In this document: in pieces, positions 48,561 to 62,307 of the stretch
How the letters are laid out: each line of letters starts with the position of its first letter
How positions within the stretch are numbered: position 1 is the first letter of the stretch
Source of the DNA: Chaunax sp. Z400
Taxonomy: Eukaryota; Chordata; Actinopteri; Lophiiformes; Chaunacidae
Assembly: GCA_037577475.1 (NCBI GenBank)
Contig: CM075184.1
Coordinates: 6,473,594 to 6,537,593 of the forward strand
Length of the DNA: 64,000 nt
Direction: 5' to 3'
Notes under the pieces: generated by a model
The model's input: only the letters and a program-made list of their open reading frames with translations
Told to the model about the DNA's origin: nothing
Database searches by the model: none
Made by a program: the position numbers and the translations under genes

Positions 48561-51500
48561 CACACCAATAATGATGACAATGACCAATGACACACAAGGC
48601 CTAAATATTCAAAATACCCCTTTCAACCTGACACGCGCAGATGGATGGAGTAGATATGATTCACATGTAGTTGAGACAGAAACAGTCAGATCTAAATCAT
48701 AATACATATTTCAAATATCTAAACGCATCTGAACTGTCGTGTCTCTTTTCCTTATCAAAGATAATGTTCAACCCTAACAGATCTGCAGCAATCCTTCAAT
48801 GCTCCCATGACTTTCTTTGTCTTTCTGCAGCAGGCAGTGTGTGTTTGGACTAAACCCAACATTTCCACAGCAGCTCTGAAAGTCATTAAATCCTCAAGAG
48901 ACACACAACTGGCTTTCATTTTGTCATTATGGCCCCCATGAAGGCCCTTATTGTTGGAGGGGAGCCTCAGTCGGGGGAACAGTGCCATGGAGGGGGAGGG
49001 AGAAAAGGATGACGGAAAGACCATACATGTCCTCATGGGGATCCCCTGTTAACCACTGGACTTTACTGAGGCCTGTGGGAATCAGCTGCCTCTGGAAAGT
49101 CATACATAAACTAGTTGGTGCAGTGTTTCTAAATGTGTTTTAAAAATCTTTGTGCAGGACCTTCTGTTGGATCTGTTCCCATGTAATATGATCCTGTCGG
49201 CCCACCGCCTCACAGGTGGACAATAAAATCTTACAGGTACAAACTGCTGCTTCTGGTGACTGATGTATACCAGTAATCAAACTTTTCCTTCTAATTTCTA
49301 TTTCTAAACTATTGCATTATATTAGACAGGAGTATGATTCACTGGAAATGGGTCTGTAATGACAACGGTTTAATGTTAAATGGACCTATATATCACCTTT
49401 CTAGTCTGACTGACCACTCAAAGAGCCAGTATTCACCCATTCACACAAGCATTCATACAGTGGTGGCAGAGGCTGCCATGTAAGGCACCACCTCCTCATC
49501 AGGAGCGATAACTACTCACACTAACACTCCCATTGGGAGCTAATGGGGCTCACTATCTTCAAGCTGTCCTCCTCCTTCTGAAGTCGATCACCATCTCCAT
49601 CTCCATGTAGCGAACTATTCAGCTCCTGCTTCACTACTGCATTGTCCTGCTTTTTCACTCTCCTGTTGTGCCGCTGCACCAAGATAGTGATGCATCCCAC
49701 CATCTGTGAGGGCATGCACAAAGAGAAAGTCCTTCTGACTGAATTTACGCTAAGCTAAGGTTTAGTCTTAGTCTTGATAACACCAAGACTTAAGAGTAAA
49801 CCTGGACCAAAAAACCTGAGGGTTTATTTGACTAAAATACCTGTAAGTCTTTACATTTTCATTGTTCTACAAAACAAAAACTACAGAATTGTAATTGTAT
49901 AGTTGTCATGTTTTTACTGTTGTGCTCCCAGGAGTGTAAGACATATATTAGTAATGTGTCTGTATGATCACACTGCATTTGTTCTGAAACCATCTAAATG
50001 TGATTCTGAGCTTAGTGAAGATTGCTTAAAATACAGCCCCTATGCCATAAACATTAGAATGCTATTTCAATGAATTACACAATTATTAAATAGGGAGGTA
50101 GAAAGTAATCTGTAACCATAACTGTACAAAAATGCATGAACAAAAAACATTTCACTTCAGGAACAGTAAAAACACATCTGATCCACATCTGTATTAGATT
50201 CTATTCATTTTTTTATATATGTATTATTCATACTCTAAACTAACTGTTTAAAATAGCTCAATACTTTAAAAAGTAAACAGAAGTCTCAACTATAGTAGCA
50301 GTAGTAGTAGCATAAATCCATCAATCAGAACAGAGAAATAAATTGATTGGAGGTATAATGAGTTAATCAAGCTCATTTTAAGTTTAAGCTCATCTCCATT
50401 TTATGATGATGTCACTCCCTCTGACTCTGAATATTCACCCCCCATATGCACCTATTATAAATAGGAAACATAGAAGAAAAAAGAAAAAAAAAGTATAAAA
50501 CCAAAAATGTAAAATATTTGAAAAAGGTTGATTAATGTGAAGTTCAAGGTCTTCTGACATATTTGTAGCTTAAATAACATTTGTTGCTGAAAACAGGCAG
50601 AATCTGTTCAAATTCAAATTAGATACATTTACCAACATTATTTTAAAAAAATGAAAAAAAGTATAAAGGGTATAGGGACAAAAGTGAGCTTTTCTTCTCT
50701 GTGCCACACACAAACAGTAGTGGGAAATAATTCTCTGACTGACTTTGATTGATTCAGCGATCAGACAAAAATGTCCAATAAAAGAAAGGTGACATCATCA
50801 GCGTATCCTCATATCCAATGTCTGACAAGACAACTTCACAGCTTAGACTCATCACAGCCTCGGTCATGGAGAAGAAATGCCCCTTCATGAAGATGGTTGT
50901 CCATGTGCACATGTACTCTGTGTCATGTGAATATGCTGGATTTTTATGTAAATGGGACTTGATGAAATGAATGAAACCCCATACATTTCATTTCATTTGT
51001 ACTACAGAGGGAAAGTGACCTAGCACATACTTTTATATTATCACTGATGAGTATATTCTGCGTAGTTATTGGTCCAGTCTTTCTGACAGAAAGAAGGGCT
51101 CCTGGTGAAGTTGTGCAGTGGAGATGATTTTGTTACTCAAAGAATAAAATCACTGAGACTTTTTCAACGTGCAAAGGTCTCCAGCAGCAGACAGGACCCA
51201 AGGTCCAGGCTATGCAATGAAAACTTTGAGACAGTCCAGCTGGGACAGCATAGACTGAGGGGCAGAGCCTGGGATAGTGTTCAGGAACATCTGTCCCTTG
51301 TATGGATTAGAGGTTCCCCAGGTGCTGATGGGAGCCGCCACCGAAAGCGGTTGAGAACAACAGAGCTAAGATCCATGGTGGTGGCTGACAGGTAATGGTG
51401 TAGCTGTTTCTGATCCTTCCTTCTGCCCATTTTGTCTGGGTGGTTGTGTGCTTTTATCTTTACATGCACCAACTAGATTACCTTGTACAGGGCATTGGGG

Positions 51501-53098
51501 CCTTTCTGGTCTGGTTGATGGACATATGAAGTTTGACTGGAGTATCCGTTTGGCCACCACCCCCATCTGCCTCATAGATAACAATGTTATCAGGGGTGGA
51601 GCAGTAAGGAGGGACGGGGTTGGTAGAGAAGAGGAGGGGAGGGGCTGGACTTCATGCTGGGACCCACCTCTATAGATGCTGATATAGTTATTAGTGTCCT
51701 TTTATTTGGTTTTATTGAAATGTGTATGGAAGAAAGTATTAAGTTTTGGACAAATTATCACCTATGTTGTTCTGTCAATGCGTAATGTTTGAAAAGAGAA
51801 ATTAACAGTCGATCTTTTGTGTGATTGAGAAAAAGAATCACATTTGGAGTTAAAGTGGAAATGTAGACGTTGAGCTCTGACAGCTGACTGACAGGGAAAC
51901 TTCAAAATATGAGATGAAAGAAACAGTTAAATGGAGAAAACCGAACAGCCCTTATCAGATCAAATCAAACCGCTCATCCACAGAACCATCAGCCAACTGG
52001 AAGCCACCTTTTCTTCTGTGCCAACCAGCACATTTCCCCTTTTTATTCATTCACAAAAACCAACACACACAACTCTAAATATATCTCATCATTCTCACTG
52101 ATGTGGTCAGTTTCATGACCACTAAGCACTCATTTAAACTGCTGCTGTAGTATTGGGACTAAGAGTCTGACCACACATGGTGACTCTCCAGGTCATCCAG
52201 CAGCCCTTTGGGCCAAAGCCTCTTTGATGTCTAATACTGGGCTGCAGCCGGCAGGAAGAGCCCTGATACAAGTCTGATTCCTCCTGCATGGCAATTTTAT
52301 CCTCCCTACACTGTTTCCTGAGACACAAGCTACCCGAAAGTGATACGCTGGGTTCCTGACTTCTAGTCCCAAATTGAATTAAGTTTCAATTTGGGGAAGA
52401 AATGTTTCCTTACTGCCGTAAAGCTTCTGGTTTAAGTGAAAGTGACCATCCCCTCCTTTCTTCCTCCCACATGGCTGTCCTTGAAATATACTGAAGAGTT
52501 AGAGCCGATGTTTGACAGATTCTTCACAGCAAAAATCTGTGATTGTCTTTTGAAAGCCATTAATGGTTCTACTTGAGTATGTAATAGAGCAACCATTGTC
52601 TGTTTCTATTTAAATCTAAAGTTCTATCAGCCATCATTCAGTGGTAACATAGCAGTGAGGATAGTAGAGGCCAGCAGCATAGTTGACAGCTACTTATATT
52701 CATCTCTTCTAAGGGTCCATCATGCTCTCTCCCTATTGTGTCTGGTATGTTATATGAAATTGTCAAACCAAGCAATGGCACAAAAAAAAAGCAAAAAACT
52801 TCAGACACCTGACAAGAAATCATCTGTCATTATTCAGCAAGGATGCAGATCAGGGAAAATCACACATTGAAAATACAATTTCAAGACATGGCTTTGGACA
52901 GGTTTTGGATATCATTGGAGGAGGAGTAGTTTCAAGTGGAGGGAGCCATTGAAATTCTGCTACCGTTCTCAACGATGCATTTGTGTGAACTAAGGACTGT
53001 GGACCAGGAGCTACGTGTCCATCCCTGACAGAATAGAGCGGTTGTGTGCCTCCTCCTAGGCTCAGGATTCCCACTGATAGTAAGTCACATTTAATAAC
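48561..53098. other. Long non-coding stretch, no recognised feature
   Basis: The longest stretch without a recognised repeat. Minor features only: A-rich patch at 50,470-50,495, short GTA repeats at 50,297-50,310 and a G-rich patch at 51,590-51,650. Short open frames here, such as 51,105-51,395, show no recognisable domain. Conserved non-coding elements, if any, cannot be seen without comparison to other species. Confidence 0.5.
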
Positions 53099-53118
53099 GT
53101 GTGTGTGTGTGTGTGTGT

Positions 53119-53149
<31 letters not shown>

Positions 53150-53164
53150 GGGGGGGGGGGGGGG
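53099..53164. repeat. (TG)n followed by a G16 run
   Basis: About 50 bp of TG/CG units and then 16 consecutive G at 53,149-53,164. Confidence 0.97.
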
Positions 53165-55182
53165 TCCGTCTGTCTCTGCACCTGTCTGGTTGCTCCTGGG
53201 TTATACTATATTATATACGATATTTTAGGAAAAATATGCTTTTTTATCATTTTTGGGAATGTTTTTTGAAAAAAATAGTCAACTTAGTTTTCAAATCAAA
53301 TTCTGATCAACCCTTTCGAGGCCCTTAGCGGTTATACTGAAACCACCAGCACCCTGCCACGGGATGAAGAAGGTTTACGTGGGCAAAGGCTGAGACCCAC
53401 TCTGTGGACAGATACATACTAATAACATGCCACCAATGATGACAGACACATGAATGATAAAGATTCATCTGGACAAAAACACATGGATGTGAATCACACC
53501 CATTCTGCCCCTGGGCTGATGACTTTACTAACTAAACTAAACAGGGGGACGGAGCAGGAAACACAAAATACTTAACTTTAGAAAAAAAATTTTTAAATAC
53601 ATGTAATTTAAAAATAAAACCGCACAATTTATAACAATTTATTTAAAATCACAATTGAGCTCTGCAGCTTCCACCACTGCTTGTGTAGTTTCATACTTCC
53701 TATCCTATTGTTATCAGTCACATACATCAGAACATTAACATCTGACTGCAGGCTATATGTGTAATGTTCCTTCGTAAGTAAGTAATGCAAACTCTAGAAT
53801 TACATGCATGTGTTGTATTAATGTGTTTTAAATACCTAATTTTTTATATTTTACCTATTTACCTATTTATTATATTTATACATATTTATTTATAATTTTG
53901 CACTTACTTAGTTTTGTACTGAAATATTTTAAATTGTCTCCAATGAAGGAAGCAAATTCAGTTACTTTTTCATCTTGTTTTACAATAAAACTCCATAAAC
54001 ACAGAATACTGTTTCGGAATTATTGTCATTATAATTTTTGTGTTTAAGTATCTGAAATCACCAACTTCCAGTAGACATCAGTAAATGTAATAATGAATAA
54101 TAATGATATTCTGTGATCTTTCTGATTTGGCAATGCACTTCAGCTCTCTGTCGTTTACGGTAGTAGTTTTTCTGCTCTCACCTTTTAAAACAATATACAG
54201 TATTATCAGCTCCAGCACTTGAAGTAATGCAGTGAATTACAGTAACACACCTCCCACAGTAAATTCATTGTGCAGCTCCCTCTCCTCTGCTCTATTGTGA
54301 GGATTTGACGTTAAAGCTCCCCCTAGAGGCAGATACGCATTAAAACAACACATGATCAACAATCTGATTACATTGAACAATAATTATATCCCTCTTTACA
54401 ATGAATGATGAACAACAACAATACACAACTCTAACTGATCCTACAATTTACAAACATATAGCATGTAATATTTTAACCCATTTAATTTAATCCTAATTTT
54501 TCCCTAATTTGCTTATTTTTACATCATTTGAACTTTAGTGATTTTAAGGTCAGTTTGCTCACATCTGTGTCATTGGACATAAATTTTATAGTTCTTTAAT
54601 TGGCTTTTCAGCCCATTTTCATTCACATTTATCTCTTTTTCAACTGCCCATGGCATTTCTTGAAGCATGTGCAGTAACACTTTGCATTTCTCACATACAT
54701 AGGTAGTGAGTTTATCACAGTGACGACATCTCTAGAACCAGTTCATCATGTTGATTGGCAAATGAGAAGCTTTGTAATATATTTCCTGATCCTCAACACT
54801 AGAATAGAGATCTCACTGAGCCAAACTTTCCCATTAGCGACTGTGCCACTATCTGGGAGACGGTGGGTCTCCAATGTCTCCTTAAACAAACGGTTCTTTA
54901 GAGAGACCATGCAAAGATGGGCTATCACCACTTCTTAGACCTGATCGAGATATGGTATCTTGTAACTGGTAGGTGATGAAGGTCAACACCACCCGTGGTG
55001 GTGGATCGGTTGATGCATTTTGGTTGTGGGAATTTGTCAAATAGATGTTACTCTTGTTCCATTTCCTGTTCATTCAAATTTTATTAGGATAAGCCCCCTC
55101 TTGTTTTTGAAGTGTCCCAGCACAATCAGTATATAATGACAGAGGGGTGACAAAAAATAGATAAAAAGAAAAACAATTACAA
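53165..55182. other. Non-coding, AT-rich, no recognised feature
   Basis: No gene; strongly AT-rich at 53,580-53,645 and 53,815-53,935. Confidence 0.5.
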
Positions 55183-55860
55183 CCGGATTCCAAAAAAGTT
55201 GGGAAAATGTAAATAAAAACAGTATGCAATGATTTGCAAATCATTAAAACCCCATATGTACATGAAAATATCAAAAACAACAAAACAATGACAACATTTC
55301 AAATGTTGAAACAGGATAAATTTTATTGTTTTTGAAAATTAGATCCTCATTTAGAAATTGATGCCAGCAACATGTTTGAAAAAAGTTCTTCTTTGTGTCT
55401 TGCTGAAATAAGCAAGGCCATCCCTGAATAAAGACTTTGTCTGCTTCGCAGCATATGTTACTCCAAAACCTGTATGGTTCAGCATTAATGGCGCCTTCAC
55501 AAATGTGCAGGTTACCCATGGCATGGACAGATGCTGGCTTTTGAACTGTGTGCTTGTAACAAGCTGAATGGTTCCTCTCCTCTTTAGCCTGGAGGACATT
55601 GTCCATGATTTCTAAAAATAATTTCATTTAAGTTTTCCACTTCGCCTCAGTCCATCTTAAATGAGCTTGGGCCCAGTGAAGGTTTATATACGGTTTCCTC
55701 TTTGCATGGTAGAGTTTCAGCTGTCATTTGTGGACGCAGCAACGAACTGTGTTCACAGTCAATGGCTTCTGGAAGTGTTCCTGAGCCGATGCATTGATGT
55801 CCACTACAGAATCCTGTCTGCTTGTAATGCAGTGCCATCTGAGGGTCTGAAGATACACAA
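55183..55860 (-). mobile_element. Tc1/mariner transposon relic, copy 2
   Basis: Starts with tacaaccggattccaaaaaa, the inverted terminus of the family at 34.3 kb, followed by the usual untranslated end. On the minus strand 55,627-55,271 is open for 118 codons with VQKPASV, GNLHICEGAINAE and GWPCLFQQD: the catalytic core including the FQQD motif that carries the second catalytic Asp. The part beyond 55,860 (transposase N-terminus and other terminus) is missing. Two overlapping minus-strand frames reflect a small shift. Confidence 0.75.
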
Positions 55861-56394
55861 CCTGAACATATCACTACGTCAAACCCATTCCGCAATGCTG
55901 GGGCACTTCAGTCAGACAGACGCTTGTTTCGGCGCTATTACTACCTCCAGAGGCGTCACATAGGTGGAACAAACTGACAGCCCATTATGCCTTCATTGCT
56001 TTCAGATAGACATTGGGGTGGAATAAAGGAGCAACAGGCCCGGAATGAAAACGCTTTTTGAATGTGGCTATTGTTGCCACCATGACCCAACCTACTCTGC
56101 CTCTGATTGGTTTGACACGACGATGACATTTCTAATGTTGCCCCTCTCTTCACAGTACAGGTAGCAACCTAGTTATGGAAAGTGAGTTAAGTTTTATATT
56201 TTCTTGAAATTGTCAATCATAACACTTTCTGTAAATTGATGTCATGCCTTGAATAAACTGTTTGAAATAGCAGTATGCCATGATTCAACGTAACAAGCAA
56301 TAGATCGCGGTCTCATACATCGCCATAGTAGGATTCGTAAATTCGACACCTGTACTGGCCCTGCCTAAGTGACTAGATCATACGCATTCTTGAT
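55861..56394. other. Non-coding, no recognised feature
   Basis: No gene or named repeat recognised. Confidence 0.5.
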
Positions 56395-56645
56395 TACCTC
56401 CGCCAAGGAGGTTATGTGATCAGTTCAGTTTGTTTGTCTGTTTGTTAGCAGGATTACACAAAAACGAATGGTCGGACTTGCATGAAATTTTCACCAAATA
56501 TGGACCCTAGCATATCCTTGAGATGATTATATTTTGGTGATGATCCAGTGAAAGATACAACTGGTACTGTTGGAATAACTGTTATGTCGAGTATTGTTAG
56601 GCCTTAGCGGAGGTTTGAGCTCTCCGAGCGCTCTTGTTACTGTTT
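56395..56645 (+). mobile_element. Non-autonomous element with 'cctccgccaaggaggttatg' start
   Basis: The head is cctccgccaaggaggttatg, followed by 'tgtttgtctgtttgttagca' and a tail 'agcggaggtttgagctctcc', 'gagcgctctt'. Head and tail contain inverted 'cctccgc/gcggagg' ends. The arrangement is recognisable from a short element found widely in marine animals and fishes. About 250 bp, no coding. Confidence 0.65.
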
Positions 56646-56704
56646 TTGATCTTATTCCGGAATTGTTTTGGGTTCTTTAAATTAGAAATGAGACATTCTT
56701 TATA

Positions 56705-57540
56705 GTAATTAGACTTTGCCTATGGGTTCTAGCACCGTATCTCGGTAACGGATAGCTGTCAGTGTACCGTGGATGTGGACAAGTTCTGACCGCCATCCAT
56801 TAGCAATGGCTCCCAACATCATGACACCACCACCAAAACGGTCCACTTCCTGGATGTGTGCTGCAGGATAGCCTTCCCTGCGGCGATGTGTGGAAGAAAT
56901 CTGTGTATGAATTAGAACATTTCTGCATGTCTGCACAGGAGTTCAGAAGAGGGGCGATTCTCTTTGCCTGGAATGTGGGGTTATCAAGAGATGAGGGCAA
57001 TTCTCTGTGCCTAAGGTGGTCCGGTGGTCAGATCAGAGGATAGTTGTTGGCTTTATTGTTTTGTGGAAGGCTTTAGATCTGTAATGAAGTGAGCATTTGA
57101 GACATTGTCTTGTGGGTCCCTGAGTGTATATATGCGTAGAGAATCTGAGAGTTGGGAGAGAACACTCTCCCCGGGTCTTCTCTCCATGCTGCATGTGTTA
57201 AAGGGATCTGATTCATCACATCGAGTCTGTAATTCCTCAGAGAATTAGCAACTCTCAAAATTCAACAAGGAAGAATTTCCCTTAGAGATGATACACACGC
57301 CTACGACCATCAGCTCTGTGCAACTTAAATCTGGACTGGACCATCGTTTACTCTGAAATGCACCAATGACTGTTACGGTTATGTTATGACTAAATGATGG
57401 TTATTGATGATTTAACATGTTTTGGTTGTGGGTAAGTCATTTCTATGTATCACATGTTTGTTTGTTTCAGTAGATTAGGGCTAGTGAAAGGAAAATATTG
57501 GGTTTTTAAAATTATGCATTTCTACTGTTGCTCAGTACAT
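56705..57540 (-). mobile_element. Tc1-like transposon relic, second family, copy 2
   Basis: The minus strand (56,936-56,709) encodes GYPAAHIQEVDRFGGGVMM, AIANGWRSELVHIHGTLTA and IRYRDTVLEPIGK, the same transposase segment as at 39.6 kb. The upstream part continues at 57,287 after a 398-bp insertion. The terminus ctactgttgctcagtacata at about 57,522-57,541 mirrors the left end of copy 1. It keeps about 120 bp that copy 1 lost. Frames are broken and the element is inactive. Confidence 0.75.
56889..57286. mobile_element. 398-bp insertion in the Tc1-like copy (candidate solo LTR)
   Basis: Comparison with the uninterrupted copy at 39.76-39.81 kb shows extra sequence here, flanked by gatg at 56,885-56,888 and 57,287-57,290. 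It begins tgtggaagaaat and contains tatatatgcgtag (TATA-like) and, on the minus strand, caataaagcc (polyadenylation-like). Length and signals fit a solo LTR with a 4-bp duplication, but its far end does not show the expected CA. A MITE is the alternative. Confidence 0.5.
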
Positions 57541-59149
57541 ACAAAGCACCTGTCAGATCTATGTAGGACATATTTAGGTGTAAGATGTATCCATTATCTG
57601 AGGAGAGTGATTTTTAATCCTTAACCTCATCCATTAAACTATCAATGGTGATGTCACTGATCAAACATAGGTTTCAAATTTATCAATGGGATTAAATGGT
57701 TTGATTCAAATAAACCCTAAACATTAATGGCAGTTTCACTTTTGTATTCCTGTAAATGGACCTCCTGAAGAGGAAGTTGAACCGGACGAAAGCCTCATTC
57801 TCCACTGTGTTTGATCTGCCGGCTGCTTGAATGTTATATGAGGCCACCAGCATTAATAAAACCATTTGCAGAGGAACTAAAGGACTTGCCAAAGAGGGCA
57901 GTGGGATAAGGAATGCTGCAGCTCATCTCTGTGTGTGGGTGGAGAGTTGATACACCCACATTGGAGGCATGGAGAGAGGGTTTAAGGACAAAGTCCACAT
58001 CCTCCATGTGACCCAGTGAATCTCACTTTTTATGATGGTTTGAAGTTTCACTTACAAAAATGGGAAATATCTGCAGAAACAGCAGTAGTTCAGTGTTGAG
58101 AGTCTTAAAATAGGCTACCTGTAAAATATAGGATACATGGCATGAAAGGTTTTATATTTGCAATTTACAAAAAGACTTTCTGGCCTCGATTATGATGACA
58201 AACAGTTGAATTGTAGGTGGTGAGTGAGTGAGTGGTGAGGAACAAGGACCAGATGTTTTCAGTAATTATTGACTTAAAGATGTCATTTATTATCTTGTGA
58301 ATCCTCACTGCATTCAGTTAAACTGACAAAAGTGTTGAGATCAAACTACCACTGATTCAGTTTTGTTCAGCAGAATTTGCTGACAGAATGGTTTAATAAG
58401 TAACCTTTAAAGGATAAACAATAGTGTTGAGAGTAAATTCATATGAGCAGTATTGTGGCTGCATTAAGTAGTCTTATTGTATGTCTTTATCTTAGAATAG
58501 TAAACATTTATAGATATGTAATGACATCTTTTGTTAAGTACTAGATGTGTTAACATGTTTCTATATGTCCACATGTCCTTTTGAGATTGTCCTTGAAGAT
58601 GTCTCAACATAATCCCACTCACAATGAAGAAGAAACCGATGGGATGCCCAGTAGCTCACCTGCTGAAGCAGATACCAAGTGTCCTTACTGGGTTCACTTC
58701 AACAAGCCCTTTGCTGTATGCCATCCCCTCTCTGTCTCTGTTTCTCTCTTAGCCCTGTTCAAACCTCGATCCAATCACAAAACGGGTTCAAAGCCCAGCT
58801 GTTCACATCTGGCATTATAATGCTTCCCCACATGTCTCTAACAACCACTTCTGATTGGATCTCCCTTCTCTATATGCAAATTAACATGTACATCACAAGG
58901 ACAAACAGGCACAATGTTTCAAACACAAATGACGAACAAATTGTTTGACAAATTTACATGAGCACTTGTTTACATGAGCACTAGATCAGTAGTGAAATCA
59001 GTGAAATTAACCAGTGTGTTCACAAACATCTGCTGCTTGCATTGGTAGGTATGAGAGCCCAAACATGTCATTTACATTACAGTTTACCAAGTGGAAATCA
59101 GATCAAATCTGCAGTGGCGTAGTCCTCAACGTGACACACACCTCTGGTC
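57541..59149. other. Non-coding, no recognised feature
   Basis: No gene or named repeat recognised. Confidence 0.5.
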
Positions 59150-59468
59150 CACCTCTCCTGATCCTCTCATCAGCTGTTTATGGTGGGAACGTCTGCACCT
59201 CCTCAATATAGCAGCAGTCGCTAAAGTAACTTCGCTGTTTGAGTGTGGCGGCCATTGATTTGTGCTGTGCAGGATATTTCGTACGTACCAGGCATTGACC
59301 AATAAGTGGTCTGTAACGTTTCATGTGACCTTTTAGTACCTGCTTGTCTCGCTTGGAGTCGCAGCAGAGGTGGTACTCAAAAAGTAGTACTAGGTACTTT
59401 TACCTATGGAAACCCAAAAAAGGTGAGGCGAGGCAAGTCGAGTCGAGCTGGTACTACACAGTGGAAAT
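59150..59468. mobile_element. MITE family C, copy 2 (left end lost)
   Basis: From 'ctctcctgatcctctcatca' it follows 17,966-18,300: 'gtttgagtgtggcggccatt', 'gtctgtaacgtttca.gtga', 'ccttttagtacctgct', ending 'gagtcgagctggtactacac' and 'agtggaaat'. The left inverted end is absent. Confidence 0.7.
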
Positions 59469-60290
59469 GGGTTGATCAGTCCTCTATCCATCTTCACATC
59501 TGTACTTAGATCTGTCCACTTAGGACTTATGTTTATATCAGTTTTCTCCCATTTCCAAAAGAGAAATTGGTAGTCTAGCTAAAAAAAAATACACCTTCCC
59601 ACAAGTCCAAAGCTGTCTTCTTTACATGTTGTTGCATCATAGTGGAGTTGACAAGTCAGTCTGGGATATATTGCTAATATATTTTCTGTTCTGACACAAG
59701 AACATTTGAGAAATGAGTCAGCAGGGACTTCAATCAGTTTCCAAAAGCTTTAGTCCATCTTAAATATAGCCAGGCTTTTCCACCTCCTCCTCATTAATGT
59801 TTAATTTATCAGTGACTTCTACAGTAGTTCTCATGCAGTTTCTGCACCAAGAGATACACCCCCCACACACACCCCACACACCCTCTAACCAAACATCCTG
59901 CCCTGGAGCAGTTCACCATTGTTCAATAAGGGCAGTCCTGCCTTCATGAGAACATGTAGAAGATGTAAACTGACCTAAAGGTGACATCAACAAACATGTT
60001 TGAGGTGTTTCTATTGTTGATTAAATGAACTAGGTTCTACCAGTGGCCATAAAATGGAATCTGCTAAACCATAGAACAGTTGTTGTTTGTTTTAAAATAA
60101 TACTTCCCTCTCTTACCTTAAATCACCATTGGCTCACTGATGCAACAGCAACGTATCTGGACTGTGTTGTTTGGATAAGAGCGACTTTTTTATTTAAAGC
60201 AGAAAACCATCGTTCTGTGTTTCCTCTGTTTGGACATGGTCAGGTGACATGCTCTACCAGATATTTGTGAATGAATGAGACCAAGTATTC

Positions 60291-60293
<3 letters not shown>
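59469..60293. other. Non-coding, no recognised feature
   Basis: No gene; C/A-rich patch at 59,855-59,885. Confidence 0.5.

Positions 60294-60374
<81 letters not shown>
60294..60374. repeat. (TG)n microsatellite, about 80 bp
   Basis: About 40 TG units ending in 'gcgcgc'. Frames through it give Cys-Val repeats and are artefacts. Confidence 0.99.
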
Positions 60375-60379
<5 letters not shown>

Positions 60380-62307
60380 TCAGGTCAGCCCATTCATACA
60401 TTCCTTCCTCCCACAGTAACCTGAGCCTGGGTGGGGCGGGTGAGGGGGCAGCACTGCAAAGAGAGAGAGAGAGAGCAGTCTTATTGACTTATGGAAAACA
60501 TAAGTTTCTCAGCACTTTCGTAAAAACCATCATCTCATTGTCATGTGTGACTCAACATAACATCATGCAATGATTTATGAATGAGAAAGAGGAAGTGTGA
60601 AGTGAGGTTGTTTGACACTGAAACACTGACTAGACATATATCATGTAATATAATATAGTATAATGATATAATATAATATAATATGATATAATATAATATA
60701 ATTTGCATCTGTGTCCATAAAAATGATTCAAGGGACCTCAACAAGTAACTTAAAGCTACATCAAATCCAGCAGATTTGAAATAGTAAAATGCATTATGAA
60801 TTAATATTGTTAGTAGTTGTAGTAGTAACAGTAGCACTAGGATTAAAAGTATTATTAGCAGTAGTAGTAGTAATGTAAGACATCAGGATATCAAGATAGT
60901 TGCTCAGAATACATTCAAACTATAGTATACATAATATTAATATTCTGTTACATTATATATTAATATTACATTAATATGCAGACAACTATACAACCCCATC
61001 TTCTTCTCATGTTGGAACTGCCAATGCTATAAATTAAAATAATTATAATTATCAAATTACTAGAGTGCTCTGATTTAAATAAACAAACATATTTATCTGC
61101 ATATGTATTGCTGTGTACAATCTTTTATGGAGTGTATTAACAAACTAACAATGTTTATGGGAACTGACCAGGTAACACTTTAAATGTATTATCAGGTGTA
61201 ACTAAATGAAAGTCAGGCGCACCAGTGCAACCAGTGTAAAAATTAGTTTGGAGCACAGCACATACTGCAGGTCCAGTCCCCTGCCAAGGTTCCTCTGCAG
61301 CTATTGTGCGCTAAAAGTGAAGCGACATCATACTCACATGATGCAACATGAACCTCTTAATTCTAGTTATTGATGGTGGTAACACCAACAGCAGTAGTTG
61401 TCATTTTTCTGTCTTAAATAGTTTTAGATTCAAGACATTTCAATCTAAATATCATGTTTGTCAATAAAGCAGGTATAAAGTCATTTTTGTTTAGTTCCAC
61501 TGTGAATAATCAGGATGAGAGCTGGAGTCCATGACGAGCACCTTTTCAACAGCAGCATGTCCAGATTCTGACTGGGCTCTTAAGGAAGAAGGGGGATGCA
61601 TTGGTCCTTCTCTTGTGATCCACTTTAGAGTAGAGACTGCTAGGGTGGCAGAGCAATAGAGACCGCCATGATGGAACACACACACACACAGATATAGCAC
61701 CAAGGCTCTAGTCTTTGGCTCCCCTCCCCTGTGTCTGGTTGCTGCCCTCTTCTGTCCTGTGACCTACAGGCATTTAACCTTTGACCTGCAGGGCCAATAT
61801 TAACTCTTGTGTGATTGTTCCAGGGCAGTCGACTTCCCCTGGCCCAGGGCCTGAGAACATTCCTGGGCTCTGTCGCTAGGAGAGCCTAGCTGTCACAGTG
61901 CTGACCTCCTCTATGGCCAGGGTTACCCTTGATCTTCTATACGCACACACACAGGAACCCGCATGTACAAAAGGACTCCAGCACACACACAGGACACCCC
62001 CACCCCCCACCCCACCCTCCTTGTGGGGGCTGCTGGTCTGTCTCAGAGCTTAAGGCCACCCAAACGAGCGCTAGACCAAATGCTGGAGGTTCACTCTGCT
62101 AACACACAACACAGGCTCAGTGGATGAATGGATGATCGGTAGTAACAGTTAGCAGTTTTAAAACCATTGTTTTACACTGAGTGTGTACATGACCACTAGT
62201 CTGAAGTCTTCACCTGCTTTTGGTCTTATTGACACTATGATATTTATATGAACATGAGAAAACTGGTCATGTGCACAAAGATTCAAAATTCCTTATTTCT
62301 ATCCCAC
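60375..62307. other. Non-coding; AT-rich simple repeats
   Basis: ATAAT-type low-complexity repeat at 60,643-60,702 and short GTA repeats at 60,814-60,875. A C-rich run lies at 61,994-62,022. No gene recognised. Confidence 0.5.
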
